This document shows positions 1 to 10,277 of a stretch of DNA of 64,000 bases, one piece after another. Position 1 is the first letter of the stretch. Every line of letters begins with the position of its first letter. Source of the DNA: Leptospiraceae bacterium (lineage in GTDB: Bacteria; Spirochaetota; Leptospiria; Leptospirales; Leptospiraceae); assembly GCA_024233835.1 (NCBI GenBank), contig JACKPC010000006.1, positions 1 through 64,000 on the forward strand, given 5' to 3'. The position numbers and the translations under genes were made by a program. The notes under the pieces are model-generated. The model saw nothing but the letters and a program-made list of their open reading frames with translations, ran no database searches and was not told the DNA's origin.

Positions 1-3000
1 ACACTTTATCAAATGGAACTCTGACTTTCAGTGCAGGTGAAACGACTAAAAACATTGTCCTTGCTATTACCAACGATACTCTCTCTGAGCTGGATGAAAC
101 TATCGAGATTACCTTATCCAATCCAAATAATGCAAGTCTGGGTGCTAATACAGCTTTTACTTATACGATCAATGACAATGATATACCACAGCTTGCCTTT
201 GACTCTACTTCAGCTTCCGGCTCTGAAGCGAACACTTCTGTGAATATTCCCGTTTCCTTAACGGGCCCTCAGTCGGCAAGCGTGACTGTAAACTACTCTG
301 TAACAGCAGGAAGCGCAAGCGGTTCAGGAACTGATTACACTTTATCAAATGGAACTCTGACTTTCAATGCAGGCGAGACTACTAAAAATATTACTCTCAA
401 TATTAACAATGACAGTTTGGATGAAGAGGATGAGACGATTATAATCACCCTTTCATCTCCTTCCAATGCAAGTCTCGGAACAAATACTTCTTATACCTAT
501 ACAATCAACGATGACGACGATGCTCCCACAATTGCTTTTGATTCAACAAACGCTTCAGGGACAGAATCCTCCACATCTGTCAACATTCCGATTTCGCTCA
601 GTGGAAATGCAAGTGCAAAAACTATTACTGTCGATTATAGTATCACAGGAACCGCCACAGGTTCAGGAACTGATTACACTTTATCAAATGGAACTCTGAC
701 TTTCAATCCGGGAATAAGTACACAGAATATTTCACTGACTTTAGTAGATGACACAATCACAGAGTTAAACGAAACTATCATCATCACATTGAGTAATCCG
801 ATAAATACAAGTATCGGAACAAATGCAGTCTACACTTATACGATCAATGATAATGATCCGGCTACTGTTGAATTTAGCCTATCCACTTCTTCCGGCCTGG
901 AATCTCTCAGTCCAATTACCATAGAAGTAACCTTATCCTCCGCTTCCGGTCTCACAGGAAGCATAAATTACTCAGTAACAGGAGGAACAGCCAGTGGTAA
1001 CGGCACTGATTTCACTTTAAATAGTGGAACACTTACTTTTAACCCAGGAGAAACCAGCAAGACTATAAGCCTCTCAATACAGGATGATGCTCTGGATGAA
1101 GTAGACGAAACTGTGCAAATTACTTTATCTAATCCAAATAATCTTTCATTAGGTTCCAATTCAAGTTACACTTATACCATTTTAGATAATGATAATCCGC
1201 CAACTGTAAGTTTTAATCTTGCTGCTTCGAACTCTATCGATGAATCAGCTACAACAAGATCTATAAACCTTCAATTATCCTCAGCTTCAGAAAAAGTGAT
1301 TACTGTTGTCGTTACAGACTCCGGAGGTACTGCTACAGAAAATACGGATTATACCTCTATCGCTTCTCCTTTAACAATAAATTTCCCGGCAGGTAGCACA
1401 GTACAATCAGTGAATATTCCAATCATTGCAGACTTAGAATATGAAGGGAATGAAACTATCCTTTTATCTTTAAGTTCAGCTGTAAATGCAAATCTCGGAA
1501 CTCAAACTACTCATACCTTTACTATCATTGATGATGAATACTATCTTGTTTCCGCAGAAACCATGGACTGTAACCATAATGGTCAAATCGACCACTACAA
1601 ATTAAAGTTTTCTACTTCAGTTAATGATTCAAGCTTTCCCGGGTATATATCTAATTCATTAGGTAACAGCACGAGTGAGTGGCAAATTTCAGGATACACA
1701 AATGTGGCTCTACATCATGGTACTGACTTATCCACCAGCTGTCCCACAGAAACAGATGTTCTTAACGATTCTGTTCTATATCTTTCCTTTTCCGAAAGTG
1801 GCAGCTTTGATACAGGATCCAAACCTGACCTAACAAGCTCTATAAATACCGGACTTTCCAGCTTATCAAACGGAACCCTGAGCCCTGTCTACACAGCGTC
1901 CTTAGTTGAATCAGATAAGGCTTCTCCTGTAATTGTAGCTGCCGGTGGTAATACATTCTCGAATATATTACAGGTAACTTTTTCAGAAGCCGTTTGGGGA
2001 AACCCGAATACGCCTTCCTGTGGTGCAGGTGGAGAACTCACTATATTAGATGTAATTTATACCGATACAAATTCAACAGGTGCTAACTCTCTAAGCGATA
2101 TAGGATCTGATTCCTGTGCAACAGATAAAACAGTTAGCTTTTTGGCTAATACAACTTTCTCAGTTGCTGATCATAACCTTGACACTCTTGCAGCCGGACT
2201 GGATCTTTTTGATGCTGCAAATAATTCAGGTTATAATATAGCAGTACCCTTAAATATTATATCCGGTCCCATACTTACCAATATACAGGAATTTGATACC
2301 AATCACAATGGAAAAATTGATCAAATTAAGCTTACATTTTCTATCAATATGAGTGATTACTCCTTTGCGGACTCCGATGCCAATCGCTTTACTTTAAATG
2401 GTATAGGAATGCTTAAAGTTGATACAGCAAGTGGAGGAACAGGAAGCATATCTTCACCCAATAATGATCCCGGAACAGCCAATGATAACATTGTAACTAT
2501 ATTCACTGATGATTCGAGCGTAATAGGAACTTCCGTAAAACCCATAGCCTTCACCCTTTCTGCTGGCAAGTGGATGGGAAACGGTATAGAACTACAAACG
2601 ATTTCAAATCTCAGTTCCATAACGGAAGATAAGGCTCCTCCTGTAATTCTTTCTGCGGTAGCATCAGATAACACATCCTCTGACCCAAGTGTTGACTCTG
2701 ATGATACTCTAATTATTACCTTTTCAGAATCTACGAATCAACCTGTAATTGATAATTCAACGATTGCCAATTTCTTATCCTTATCGAATTCTCATTCCTG
2801 GGGAAATATAAACTCAGCCAACTGGAATGCAAGTGGAGATACTTTGACTATAAATTTTACGGGTTCAGGTAGTTCTATCGCAGTAGGAGACTACATCACC
2901 ATTGTAAATGGAATCAGCGATACAACTAGTTCAGCCAATACTTCTACCAATTTAATTTCTGTCTCACCTATAAGCGGCTCCTTCTATACACCCGATACAA

Positions 3001-5444
3001 CGATTCCGACCCTGGTAAATGCGACATCAATAAATCCTACAACAGTTCGTGTAACTTTTTCAGAAGTAATGAATGCTTCAGAAGCGACAACTGTAGCTAA
3101 TTATAAGATTGTCAGCTCACCTGCATCCGGAACCTGTAGTGCAGGGACGAATTTTTCTTCCTCGACTCAAACAACAGACTTTGATATAGTATCTATCAGC
3201 GGTTCCGGAACTACTTATGATATTACTCTATCTAATACTCAGACAGGTGGAAGAAGCTATATTGTAATTGTAAATAAAACTTCAGTTCATGACCTACAAT
3301 CGACCGCTCTGAGTTGCCCTAACAACTCCGACTTTATAGGAAATGAAACCATCAAAGTTTCTTCAGCCACCTGCAATTCCACCAGTTCAATTGTTCTTTC
3401 TTTTTCAAAATCGGTGATGTCAGGCATAGATGCAACAAATTCTGCCGAATGTTCTTCGATTTCAGAATGCTCCAAACGTTACAAATTATTTGGTGCCAGT
3501 TCTTTAGGAGAAATTACTTCTGCAACTATTTTAAACGGAACCGTCTGTGGTGGACTCGCGGCTGATTCAACAAAAGTCTGTTTGATTCATGAACTAAACC
3601 AGACAGGTGGAATATACTCAGTAGTAGTGGCGAATAATATAGATGGTGATGGTTTTGATAATTCCTCCTGGGGATCTATTCGTGACTTAGCGAGTACAGA
3701 AGACATACAGATAAGTCCTAAAGATAGAACTACCTTTACCGGCTGCGGCACAATACCCATGAACTTTGGAGATGGCCCAATTATCTCTGACCCCTTTGGA
3801 GATGGAACTGACTTTGGATATTTAAGTTCTTATGCAAATAAAGTTTATATAGGTCCGAATAAGAATGGTAATGGAGCCAGTAGGTTTAATGCTGATGGAA
3901 GTAACCCTCAGTCTTTAACTTTCGAACTGGATAAAGATACCAATGGTTCATCCACCTCCTCCAATACAGCCAGTATCCGTGATGGAGGTACTGCTGTACC
4001 ACCTTACGTTTCTATTGGTCATACCGGCTGCACAAGTAACAATGCGAATCTGGCGACCGGTTGTGGCCCTGATAACAATGACGGTAGAGGACTTTTTGTT
4101 TCAGGAATAATTTCAGGACAGGAGTATTTATTTATCACCGGCGGAAAATCAGATGGAAATAATGACTACATGTATCAAACTTCCGATGAAGATACTGGTT
4201 TAAACTTTACTTATATAGATGCCTCCAGATCCTTTGATAGTGATGGAATCGGGGGAAATAAAGGAACCGAATCCATATTCGTATTTCAGAATAAAGTTTA
4301 CTGGATGTCTCCCGGCGATAGACTATATAGACCTTATTTTGTAAAATTAAATGATCTTACCGCGGAATCTATACATGGCACTAATAATTTGATGATGAAG
4401 ATTAAGTTCATGACAGGTTTCGGAAGACAGTCTTCATCCGCACCTAATATGGCCGATAAAGTTGGAGGAACTATTTCCAGTTTTAATGACAGATTATATA
4501 TGGCTAATTCAGGTTCTATCTCTAACAGCAGTAAACGCTGTGGCTTAAATACTTCTTATGATCCGGGTCGTTGTGAGCAAACAGGAGGAATTATTCGGAC
4601 CAATACTTCAAACCCGGGAGCCTGTATCAATGCTGATAACTGTCCTGATTGGACAGATATAACTCCCAGTTCACTAAAATTTAAACAGTATTTTTCTATA
4701 GTCCTTACTAAGTTAGCCGATCTAATCCCTGCCGATCGTCCAATACCTTCTTTTGCTGAATTCAATGGTAAATACTATTTTATTCGCAATGCCTGTCAGA
4801 CCAGTAGATGGAACTGGTCCTGTACCAATTCTAGTTGTAACGATGATCAGGCCTGCCCTGCCGGACAGGAGATTCCACAACTCTGGAAATGTGATCCTAC
4901 AATCAGTGGTTCATCCAATGATTGTGATCCGGATGATTGGAGTCTAATCGCTGAAAATGCCGGCACAGGCAAAACAAACTTTGGAGATACAAATAATAAA
5001 TATATTAGTTTATTACAAACTAATGGAGACTATCTCTATGTAGGTTTTGATAACCATAGTACAGGAGCAGAAGTTTGGAGAACCAATATTGCCGATCCGA
5101 GTTCAGAAAATGATTTTACTCAGATAGGTGGCGATGGATTTGGTGTTTCCACTAACCAGGAAATTTTTTCTTCTATCTCTTTAAAAAGTGGCAGTACCTA
5201 TTTCATTTACGTAAGTATTGGCTTCGATGGAAATCCGGTAAAAGTACACAGACAGCAAAATACCGGACCCGTAGCAGTTATAAAAAAGTTAAGCAGCAGT
5301 TCTTTGTTAGCATACCTGAATCTAAGTCCGGGTACGTTTAAAACTTTAATTTCGTTCCTGAGCTTTTGTATAATCTTGTTGGGAGTTTTATTGTATTTAC
5401 GAAGAAGAAGGAAAATGCTTTCAACTGATGATGAAAGCATTTAA
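1..5444 (+). CDS. Calx-beta repeat surface protein, 5' end outside window
   Basis: The reading frame is already open at the left edge, so at least 1814 codons are visible and the true start lies outside. The first ~1545 nt encode one partial and four full Calx-beta-type repeats of about 110 residues, each ending in a Y-T-I-N-D-N-D or close variant. Calx-beta domains are Ca2+-binding beta sandwiches found in large bacterial adhesins. Asp/Asn-rich segments (DCNHNGQID, DTNHNGKID) near nt 1565 and 2300 look like calcium-binding loops. The C-terminal half is rich in Ser, Thr, Asn and Gly with many Cys and has no domain I can name. The protein ends with one hydrophobic segment (about nt 5335-5400) followed by RRRRK and a short acidic tail, which suggests a membrane anchor with the bulk exported. 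An adhesin or matrix role is inferred from domain type only. Confidence 0.85.
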   Translation, partial: TLSNGTLTFSAGETTKNIVLAITNDTLSELDETIEITLSNPNNASLGANTAFTYTINDNDIPQLAFDSTSASGSEANTSVNIPVSLTGPQSASVTVNYSVTAGSASGSGTDYTLSNGTLTFNAGETTKNITLNINNDSLDEEDETIIITLSSPSNASLGTNTSYTYTINDDDDAPTIAFDSTNASGTESSTSVNIPISLSGNASAKTITVDYSITGTATGSGTDYTLSNGTLTFNPGISTQNISLTLVDDTITELNETIIITLSNPINTSIGTNAVYTYTINDNDPATVEFSLSTSSGLESLSPITIEVTLSSASGLTGSINYSVTGGTASGNGTDFTLNSGTLTFNPGETSKTISLSIQDDALDEVDETVQITLSNPNNLSLGSNSSYTYTILDNDNPPTVSFNLAASNSIDESATTRSINLQLSSASEKVITVVVTDSGGTATENTDYTSIASPLTINFPAGSTVQSVNIPIIADLEYEGNETILLSLSSAVNANLGTQTTHTFTIIDDEYYLVSAETMDCNHNGQIDHYKLKFSTSVNDSSFPGYISNSLGNSTSEWQISGYTNVALHHGTDLSTSCPTETDVLNDSVLYLSFSESGSFDTGSKPDLTSSINTGLSSLSNGTLSPVYTASLVESDKASPVIVAAGGNTFSNILQVTFSEAVWGNPNTPSCGAGGELTILDVIYTDTNSTGANSLSDIGSDSCATDKTVSFLANTTFSVADHNLDTLAAGLDLFDAANNSGYNIAVPLNIISGPILTNIQEFDTNHNGKIDQIKLTFSINMSDYSFADSDANRFTLNGIGMLKVDTASGGTGSISSPNNDPGTANDNIVTIFTDDSSVIGTSVKPIAFTLSAGKWMGNGIELQTISNLSSITEDKAPPVILSAVASDNTSSDPSVDSDDTLIITFSESTNQPVIDNSTIANFLSLSNSHSWGNINSANWNASGDTLTINFTGSGSSIAVGDYITIVNGISDTTSSANTSTNLISVSPISGSFYTPDTTIPTLVNATSINPTTVRVTFSEVMNASEATTVANYKIVSSPASGTCSAGTNFSSSTQTTDFDIVSISGSGTTYDITLSNTQTGGRSYIVIVNKTSVHDLQSTALSCPNNSDFIGNETIKVSSATCNSTSSIVLSFSKSVMSGIDATNSAECSSISECSKRYKLFGASSLGEITSATILNGTVCGGLAADSTKVCLIHELNQTGGIYSVVVANNIDGDGFDNSSWGSIRDLASTEDIQISPKDRTTFTGCGTIPMNFGDGPIISDPFGDGTDFGYLSSYANKVYIGPNKNGNGASRFNADGSNPQSLTFELDKDTNGSSTSSNTASIRDGGTAVPPYVSIGHTGCTSNNANLATGCGPDNNDGRGLFVSGIISGQEYLFITGGKSDGNNDYMYQTSDEDTGLNFTYIDASRSFDSDGIGGNKGTESIFVFQNKVYWMSPGDRLYRPYFVKLNDLTAESIHGTNNLMMKIKFMTGFGRQSSSAPNMADKVGGTISSFNDRLYMANSGSISNSSKRCGLNTSYDPGRCEQTGGIIRTNTSNPGACINADNCPDWTDITPSSLKFKQYFSIVLTKLADLIPADRPIPSFAEFNGKYYFIRNACQTSRWNWSCTNSSCNDDQACPAGQEIPQLWKCDPTISGSSNDCDPDDWSLIAENAGTGKTNFGDTNNKYISLLQTNGDYLYVGFDNHSTGAEVWRTNIADPSSENDFTQIGGDGFGVSTNQEIFSSISLKSGSTYFIYVSIGFDGNPVKVHRQQNTGPVAVIKKLSSSSLLAYLNLSPGTFKTLISFLSFCIILLGVLLYLRRRRKMLSTDDESI

Positions 5445-5471
5445 ATGAAGAGAGATAAGTTTTTTAATATA

Positions 5472-5831
5472 TTAATCTACATTAAAAATATCTTTAATTG
5501 CTTTTTTAAAAGAGGCTTTTGGAAGGGCTCCAACTGCCATTTGGGGTTTTTCTCCAACAGGAACAAATAGTATAGAAGGTATACTCTGTATACCAAACAT
5601 ACCGGCTAGTTCTTGTTGATCTTCTGTATTTATTTTATAAATGATTACTTTATCGGCGTATTCACCAGCTAACTCTTCTAAAATAGGAGCAACCATTTTA
5701 CAGGGACCACACCAATCTGCATAAAAATCAATTATACAGGGTTTATCACCTTTATAATCCCAGTCCTTAGATTGTTCATAATCAAAAACTTTTTCTTTAA
5801 ATGTATCTAAATTTAAATGCTCAAGAGCCAT
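5472..5831 (-). CDS. trxA: Thioredoxin
   Basis: A 119-residue cytoplasmic thiol-disulfide reductant. The active site W-C-G-P-C has its cysteines at residues 41 and 44, and the cis-proline loop is visible as QSIPSILFV. It is slightly longer than the usual ~105-residue thioredoxin because of an N-terminal extension (MALEHLNLDTF). There is no signal peptide. It is transcribed convergently to the giant Calx-beta gene with only 27 nt between them, and appears monocistronic. Confidence 0.95.
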   Translation of the reverse strand: MALEHLNLDTFKEKVFDYEQSKDWDYKGDKPCIIDFYADWCGPCKMVAPILEELAGEYADKVIIYKINTEDQQELAGMFGIQSIPSILFVPVGEKPQMAVGALPKASFKKAIKDIFNVD

Positions 5832-5994
5832 TGTATCAATTCCTCACTATTTTGATTTTTAAACAGTATTTTACTTTCCTTCTAAAATGTCTATAGAAAA
5901 ACATTTTTTGTACTTAAAATAAAAAACAATGAAATTGTAGATTCTTAAAAATAATCTTGATTTTTATTTATAAGACTAATTATTACAAAATAAT

Positions 5995-7923
5995 ATGTGT
6001 TCAGGAAACATTTTGATATTTAGTATTAGCTTATATACTTTTCTCTTTTTACTTTTTTCCCATATCCCATTGTTTTCTAAAGCAAGATATCCTTCAGAAA
6101 CCTATCTGGATGATATAGGAAGAACCTTTTTCATTTTTTCAAATAAGGAAAAAAGAAAGAACATATTTAAGAAGAAGTTATTTTTGAAAAATGGTAAAAG
6201 ATATGATAAAGCTGAGTTTTCTGGTATTCATACAATCATCTTAACCAAAGCCGATAATCAGTACCTGGTAGAATTATTTAGCAAAGCCTGGCATGTAATT
6301 TCAAGAAGCGGATTTGGAACTATGGAGAATGGAAATTTTTATGTTTTGCAACCCTTCAATAGTATGATCCAAAAAAGAGTTTATGATTCATTCGGAAACC
6401 TGGTAGAAGAATCCTATTTAGATAATTATTTAAAGCCTGCTCCCATAAAAATAGGAAAAATTCAGTATGCTTATAATAAAGCTGGAAATCTTCTTTCCAT
6501 TTCTCACTATAGCCCGGAAGGAACTGCGATTCCTGATGAATACGGGGTTCACCTTTATGCGTATAAATATGATGAATATGGTAACCAAATCAGAGAAAGT
6601 AAATATGATTCTAAGGGACATTTAAAACCCGACTCACAAAAAAAAACTATTATAGAGAATCGCTATGATAAATTTGGCAATATGATCCTCGAAGCTTATT
6701 ATGATAAGGATCGAAAACTTATTTCGGGTACCGGTAGCATCGCAATTTATAGATTCTATTATGACAGGAAAGGCAACCTTACAAAAGGTAAATATTATAA
6801 TAAACATAAGAAATTAACAAACAACTATGAAGGAATCGCTTACTATACTTACAAATATAATTCTCAGGGTCTTGTATCATCTGTTGAATACAGGAACAAA
6901 AAGGGTCAGGAAGTAAAAAACTCTGAGAAGGTATTTCGCTACGAGTATACCTATGATTCCTTAGGAAATATATTGCAGGAGAGACGTTACCACACAGAAG
7001 GTGTTTTACTTCGTTCGCCTTATGCCATTATAAACTATACACATCATGGCAAATTAATCAGTTCAAAAGAATTTTTAGATGACATAGGCAATCCTGTGGA
7101 AGCTGGCATCGCCTATGCAAATATTGTTCTGGATAAAGAGGATAACTTTCTAATACAAGACTCAATTTCTCCAACTTCACATATTCTCTGTTACGGATAT
7201 GCGAAAAAAGAAATTTTTTATGATGAGAAAAACCGTGTGAGTCTTGTACGATTTTTAAATAAAGAAGGAAGCCTTGTAGAAAACGGTATTGCAGTTCTTA
7301 AATATGATTATGATCTCTCTAACCATCTAATTCTTGCAGAATATTTTGATTTTCGCGGACAACATAAATCATTACCCGGGAGCCATTCAGTACGCTACAT
7401 CTACGATAAAAATGGTAATCTAAATAGTAGCACATATTTTCCTCCTATACAGAAACAAGCTTATAGACTTTATAGAATTGAACATATCTACAATCAAAAT
7501 AAAAAGGAGGTAGAGACAAGATTCTATTCTTCTCCGGAACAACTACTTCAGAATCGCATCAGCATTATACAAAGAAAATATAATGAACGTAACCAAATTG
7601 TTCAACTCCGTTACCTGGATAGTAAGTATAAAGAAAAAACAGATAAATACGGTCTTATTGGTTTAAATTACTCGTATGATCCTAACAATAAGCTTAGTTC
7701 TGAAATCCTTCTGGGTCCGGGTGAGTCAAGTATCTATAAAAAGTTATATTCTTATGATGAAAATAATAGACTTAAAAGCAAAGTCATTTTGAAAAATGAA
7801 TCTATTATTGATAGAAAAGAATATATATATATAAATTTCAAGAATAACAGAATGTTAAAAATTACATTAAATACTCTGGGAGAAGTTCACTCATCCATTA
7901 TGATACCCGAACCGGAAGAGTAA
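5995..7923 (+). CDS. Secreted YD/RHS-like repeat protein, 642 aa
   Basis: An N-terminal hydrophobic segment (residues ~5-30) indicates export. The rest is a chain of imperfect 30-40-residue units of the form Y-x-Y-D-x-x-G-N-x-x-x-E-x-Y-Y-D, resembling YD (RHS-type) repeats that build beta-helical or shell-like structures. There is no RHS core signature, protease motif or toxin tip at the C-terminus, which ends in EPEE. No convincing Shine-Dalgarno sequence precedes the ATG, so the start is uncertain by a few codons. It is a paralogue in style of the 1096-residue protein at 29883-33173. Function is unknown; a surface structural or binding role is inferred. Confidence 0.75.
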   Translation: MCSGNILIFSISLYTFLFLLFSHIPLFSKARYPSETYLDDIGRTFFIFSNKEKRKNIFKKKLFLKNGKRYDKAEFSGIHTIILTKADNQYLVELFSKAWHVISRSGFGTMENGNFYVLQPFNSMIQKRVYDSFGNLVEESYLDNYLKPAPIKIGKIQYAYNKAGNLLSISHYSPEGTAIPDEYGVHLYAYKYDEYGNQIRESKYDSKGHLKPDSQKKTIIENRYDKFGNMILEAYYDKDRKLISGTGSIAIYRFYYDRKGNLTKGKYYNKHKKLTNNYEGIAYYTYKYNSQGLVSSVEYRNKKGQEVKNSEKVFRYEYTYDSLGNILQERRYHTEGVLLRSPYAIINYTHHGKLISSKEFLDDIGNPVEAGIAYANIVLDKEDNFLIQDSISPTSHILCYGYAKKEIFYDEKNRVSLVRFLNKEGSLVENGIAVLKYDYDLSNHLILAEYFDFRGQHKSLPGSHSVRYIYDKNGNLNSSTYFPPIQKQAYRLYRIEHIYNQNKKEVETRFYSSPEQLLQNRISIIQRKYNERNQIVQLRYLDSKYKEKTDKYGLIGLNYSYDPNNKLSSEILLGPGESSIYKKLYSYDENNRLKSKVILKNESIIDRKEYIYINFKNNRMLKITLNTLGEVHSSIMIPEPEE

Positions 7924-7958
7924 GCGGTAAGGGTTTCAACTCAAAAAATAGATAAAAC

Positions 7959-9095
7959 TCACAATTCCAAATAGGAATCCAGTCCTGATAAAAATAAGGA
8001 AAACTGTAATTCTATAGTTTCTTTCATAAGAAATGCAGTATGTCCTTTTACAAGATTATCTCGGTTCAATAACCAACCTATGGCATCCCCTTTACCCAGA
8101 CTGATAAAGTAACCTAACTCTTGATGTTTATATTCATCAAGATTTCTTTTACTTGAATGATTCACTATATTTTTTGCAATCAAGCGACCTTTTCTTACTG
8201 CTGCCTGCGCACTTAAGGCATTCAAACCCCTCCCTTCATATTCTGAACAATCACCGGCAGAATAAATGTAGGATATAGGTAATTTTTCAGGAGAATATAA
8301 CATTCCTTCTTTTGTACAATATGTTTTACCTGGATTGGCTTTTACACCCGGGAAATAAAATAGCATATCAGGGTTTAACGAAGCTACTTTATCATCACTC
8401 ATATTTCTTACCTGAATTTCTGTTCCATTATATGATAAAAAGCGATGTGCCGGATAGTAAGAAATTCTATAATTTCGTAGTTTTCTTTCTATATAAGAAT
8501 GAAATTCTGGAGGTAAATAAGGTAATAAGGATTGACCCATATCATATAGATACATCTCATAATTATCATATACTCTTCTAAGGTATCGATAAACATCAAA
8601 GAGTAATTGTAAACTTGTAGCTCCCCCTCCAATAAAAGCAAGCTTTAATACCGGATTTTTTTTTCTTGAAATATGAAATCTTAACTCGGAACTAAGTTCG
8701 GTCTGTAATAATCTTTCCAGATCGTAAAATGAATTAGATTCCATATTATTTGTGGAAGCCTTTGCCCCCGTACAAATAACAAGATAATCAAATTCTTGTT
8801 CTCCCTTATCCGTCTCTAATACTTTAAAATCAATGGCTTTCAAAATACTTTCCTGTTTTAAGTCTGAGCAGGCTTGAGTATACTGAAACCCATATTGTTG
8901 AGCTATATAATGAAAAGGCTTCCTTATACTGTTCAAACCCTCAAAAGAATACAGTGTTGTTTGAAGTCTAATTTTATCTATAAAATATTCAGATTGATCA
9001 ATTAAAAGTACTTCAAATTGTTTATATCGGGAAAGAACAATAGCAGCTGAAATTCCTGCATATCCTCCTCCTAATATTATTATTTTCTTTTTCAC
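7959..9095 (-). CDS. NDH-2-like FAD/NAD(P) oxidoreductase
   Basis: A 378-residue two-dinucleotide-binding-domain flavoprotein. The N-terminal FAD motif is GGGYAGISAA, a second Rossmann motif (FIGGGATSLQ) lies mid-protein, and the C-terminal FAD contact is the AGDCSE segment followed by a Q-A-A-V-R-K-G helix, as in type II NADH dehydrogenases and AIF-like proteins. It is short for NDH-2 (usually 400-450) and no C-terminal membrane helix is evident, so its quinone reductase activity is uncertain. The start directly abuts the stop of the upstream CoA-transferase gene (9096), indicating one operon on the minus strand. Confidence 0.8.
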   Translation of the reverse strand: MKKKIIILGGGYAGISAAIVLSRYKQFEVLLIDQSEYFIDKIRLQTTLYSFEGLNSIRKPFHYIAQQYGFQYTQACSDLKQESILKAIDFKVLETDKGEQEFDYLVICTGAKASTNNMESNSFYDLERLLQTELSSELRFHISRKKNPVLKLAFIGGGATSLQLLFDVYRYLRRVYDNYEMYLYDMGQSLLPYLPPEFHSYIERKLRNYRISYYPAHRFLSYNGTEIQVRNMSDDKVASLNPDMLFYFPGVKANPGKTYCTKEGMLYSPEKLPISYIYSAGDCSEYEGRGLNALSAQAAVRKGRLIAKNIVNHSSKRNLDEYKHQELGYFISLGKGDAIGWLLNRDNLVKGHTAFLMKETIELQFSLFLSGLDSYLEL

Positions 9096-10277
9096 CTATA
9101 TAATCCTTTTATTTTTATAATCTTGAATTTCCTCATTACTTAAACCGATACTCATATATACTTTTTCGTTATGCTCTCCATGTTCCGGAGGAATTGTATG
9201 ATAAGAACAGGGAGTTTCAGAAAAACGAAATGGAGAAGAAAGTTGCTTCAATTCACCATATTTAGGATGCTTCATTTTGAAAAACATATCTCTTTCAATA
9301 AGGTGTTTATCTTTTAAGACCTCCTGTAAATTTTTTATTGGACTTAAACAACAATCGGAATGCATAAAAATAGGTTCAAGTTCTTCCAGGGTTTTTCCGG
9401 CAAAATAGGAAAGTAATCTATCTTTCATTTTTTCAAAATTCTCCTCAATCAATTCCCATTTTTTAAATTCCTCTTCCATACCGGCCTGTCGCAAAAATAC
9501 ACGAAAGAATCTTTCCTCAAGTGCAGCCAGCACTACATAACGACCGGATTTTACAGGATAAATCGAGTAATTTGGTAATTTACCATTTAGTAATTCAGCT
9601 CCTCTCTCTGGAACTTTCCCTGTTGATAAATATATCCCTAAATACAATGATTGATATTGTAAGCTTGCCTCCATCATAGACACATCAATCTTCTGTCCTC
9701 TTCCTGTTTTCTCTCTATAGTATAGAGCTGCAAGTATCGAAGAAAGCGCAATCAGACTACCTCCTCCAATATCTGCAAGTTGAAAACCCAATAAAGAAGG
9801 AGCTCCGTCTTTTTCGCCTGTTAAATCCAATAGCCCGGATAAAGCCAAATAATTTGCATCATGCCCTGCAAAATCTCTATAAGGCCCGGAATCTCCATAA
9901 CCGGAAATAGCACAATAAATTAGACGCGGAAATTTCTTTTGTAGCTCTTCATAAGGAAGACCCATACCCGCAAGTGCTCCCGGTCGGAAACCTTCTAATA
10001 ATACATCAGCATCCTCTAATATTTTGCATAAGAGATCTATTCCTTCTTTCTTTTTTAAATTCAAGCTAATAGCCTTCTTATTTCGATTTAGCATTAAATA
10101 TAAATAAGGTGTCCCTTCTTTACCGGTAAACATCACTCTTGTTCCATCAAAAGCTCGTGGATTTTCGATCTTTATCACCTCTGCTCCCATATCTCCCAAA
10201 TACATACTGCATAAGGGACCCGGTAATAACAAACTTAAATCAACTACTTTTATACCCTTTAGAGGTGCATCTTTCAT
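9096..10277 (-). CDS. Family III CoA-transferase / alpha-methylacyl-CoA racemase-like
   Basis: A 393-residue member of the CaiB/BaiF family, which moves CoA between carboxylic acids or epimerises 2-methylacyl-CoAs. Visible family features are the N-terminal G-I-K-V-V-D-L-S start, the EVIKIENP strand, and the G-H-D-A-N-Y-L-A-L-S-G segment that carries the catalytic Asp. The GHDxNYLALSG form is closer to the AMACR branch than to formyl-CoA transferase. Length matches the family. Its ATG overlaps the stop of the upstream sulfatase-fold gene by 4 nt and its stop abuts the NDH-2-like gene, so the three genes are probably co-transcribed. The substrate cannot be inferred. Confidence 0.85.
   Translation of the reverse strand: MKDAPLKGIKVVDLSLLLPGPLCSMYLGDMGAEVIKIENPRAFDGTRVMFTGKEGTPYLYLMLNRNKKAISLNLKKKEGIDLLCKILEDADVLLEGFRPGALAGMGLPYEELQKKFPRLIYCAISGYGDSGPYRDFAGHDANYLALSGLLDLTGEKDGAPSLLGFQLADIGGGSLIALSSILAALYYREKTGRGQKIDVSMMEASLQYQSLYLGIYLSTGKVPERGAELLNGKLPNYSIYPVKSGRYVVLAALEERFFRVFLRQAGMEEEFKKWELIEENFEKMKDRLLSYFAGKTLEELEPIFMHSDCCLSPIKNLQEVLKDKHLIERDMFFKMKHPKYGELKQLSSPFRFSETPCSYHTIPPEHGEHNEKVYMSIGLSNEEIQDYKNKRII

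Noticed and set aside
968..5440. Several 60-105-codon minus-strand ORFs within the Calx-beta gene
   Set aside because: All are antisense shadows of repetitive, low-complexity coding sequence and show no independent start signals or domains.
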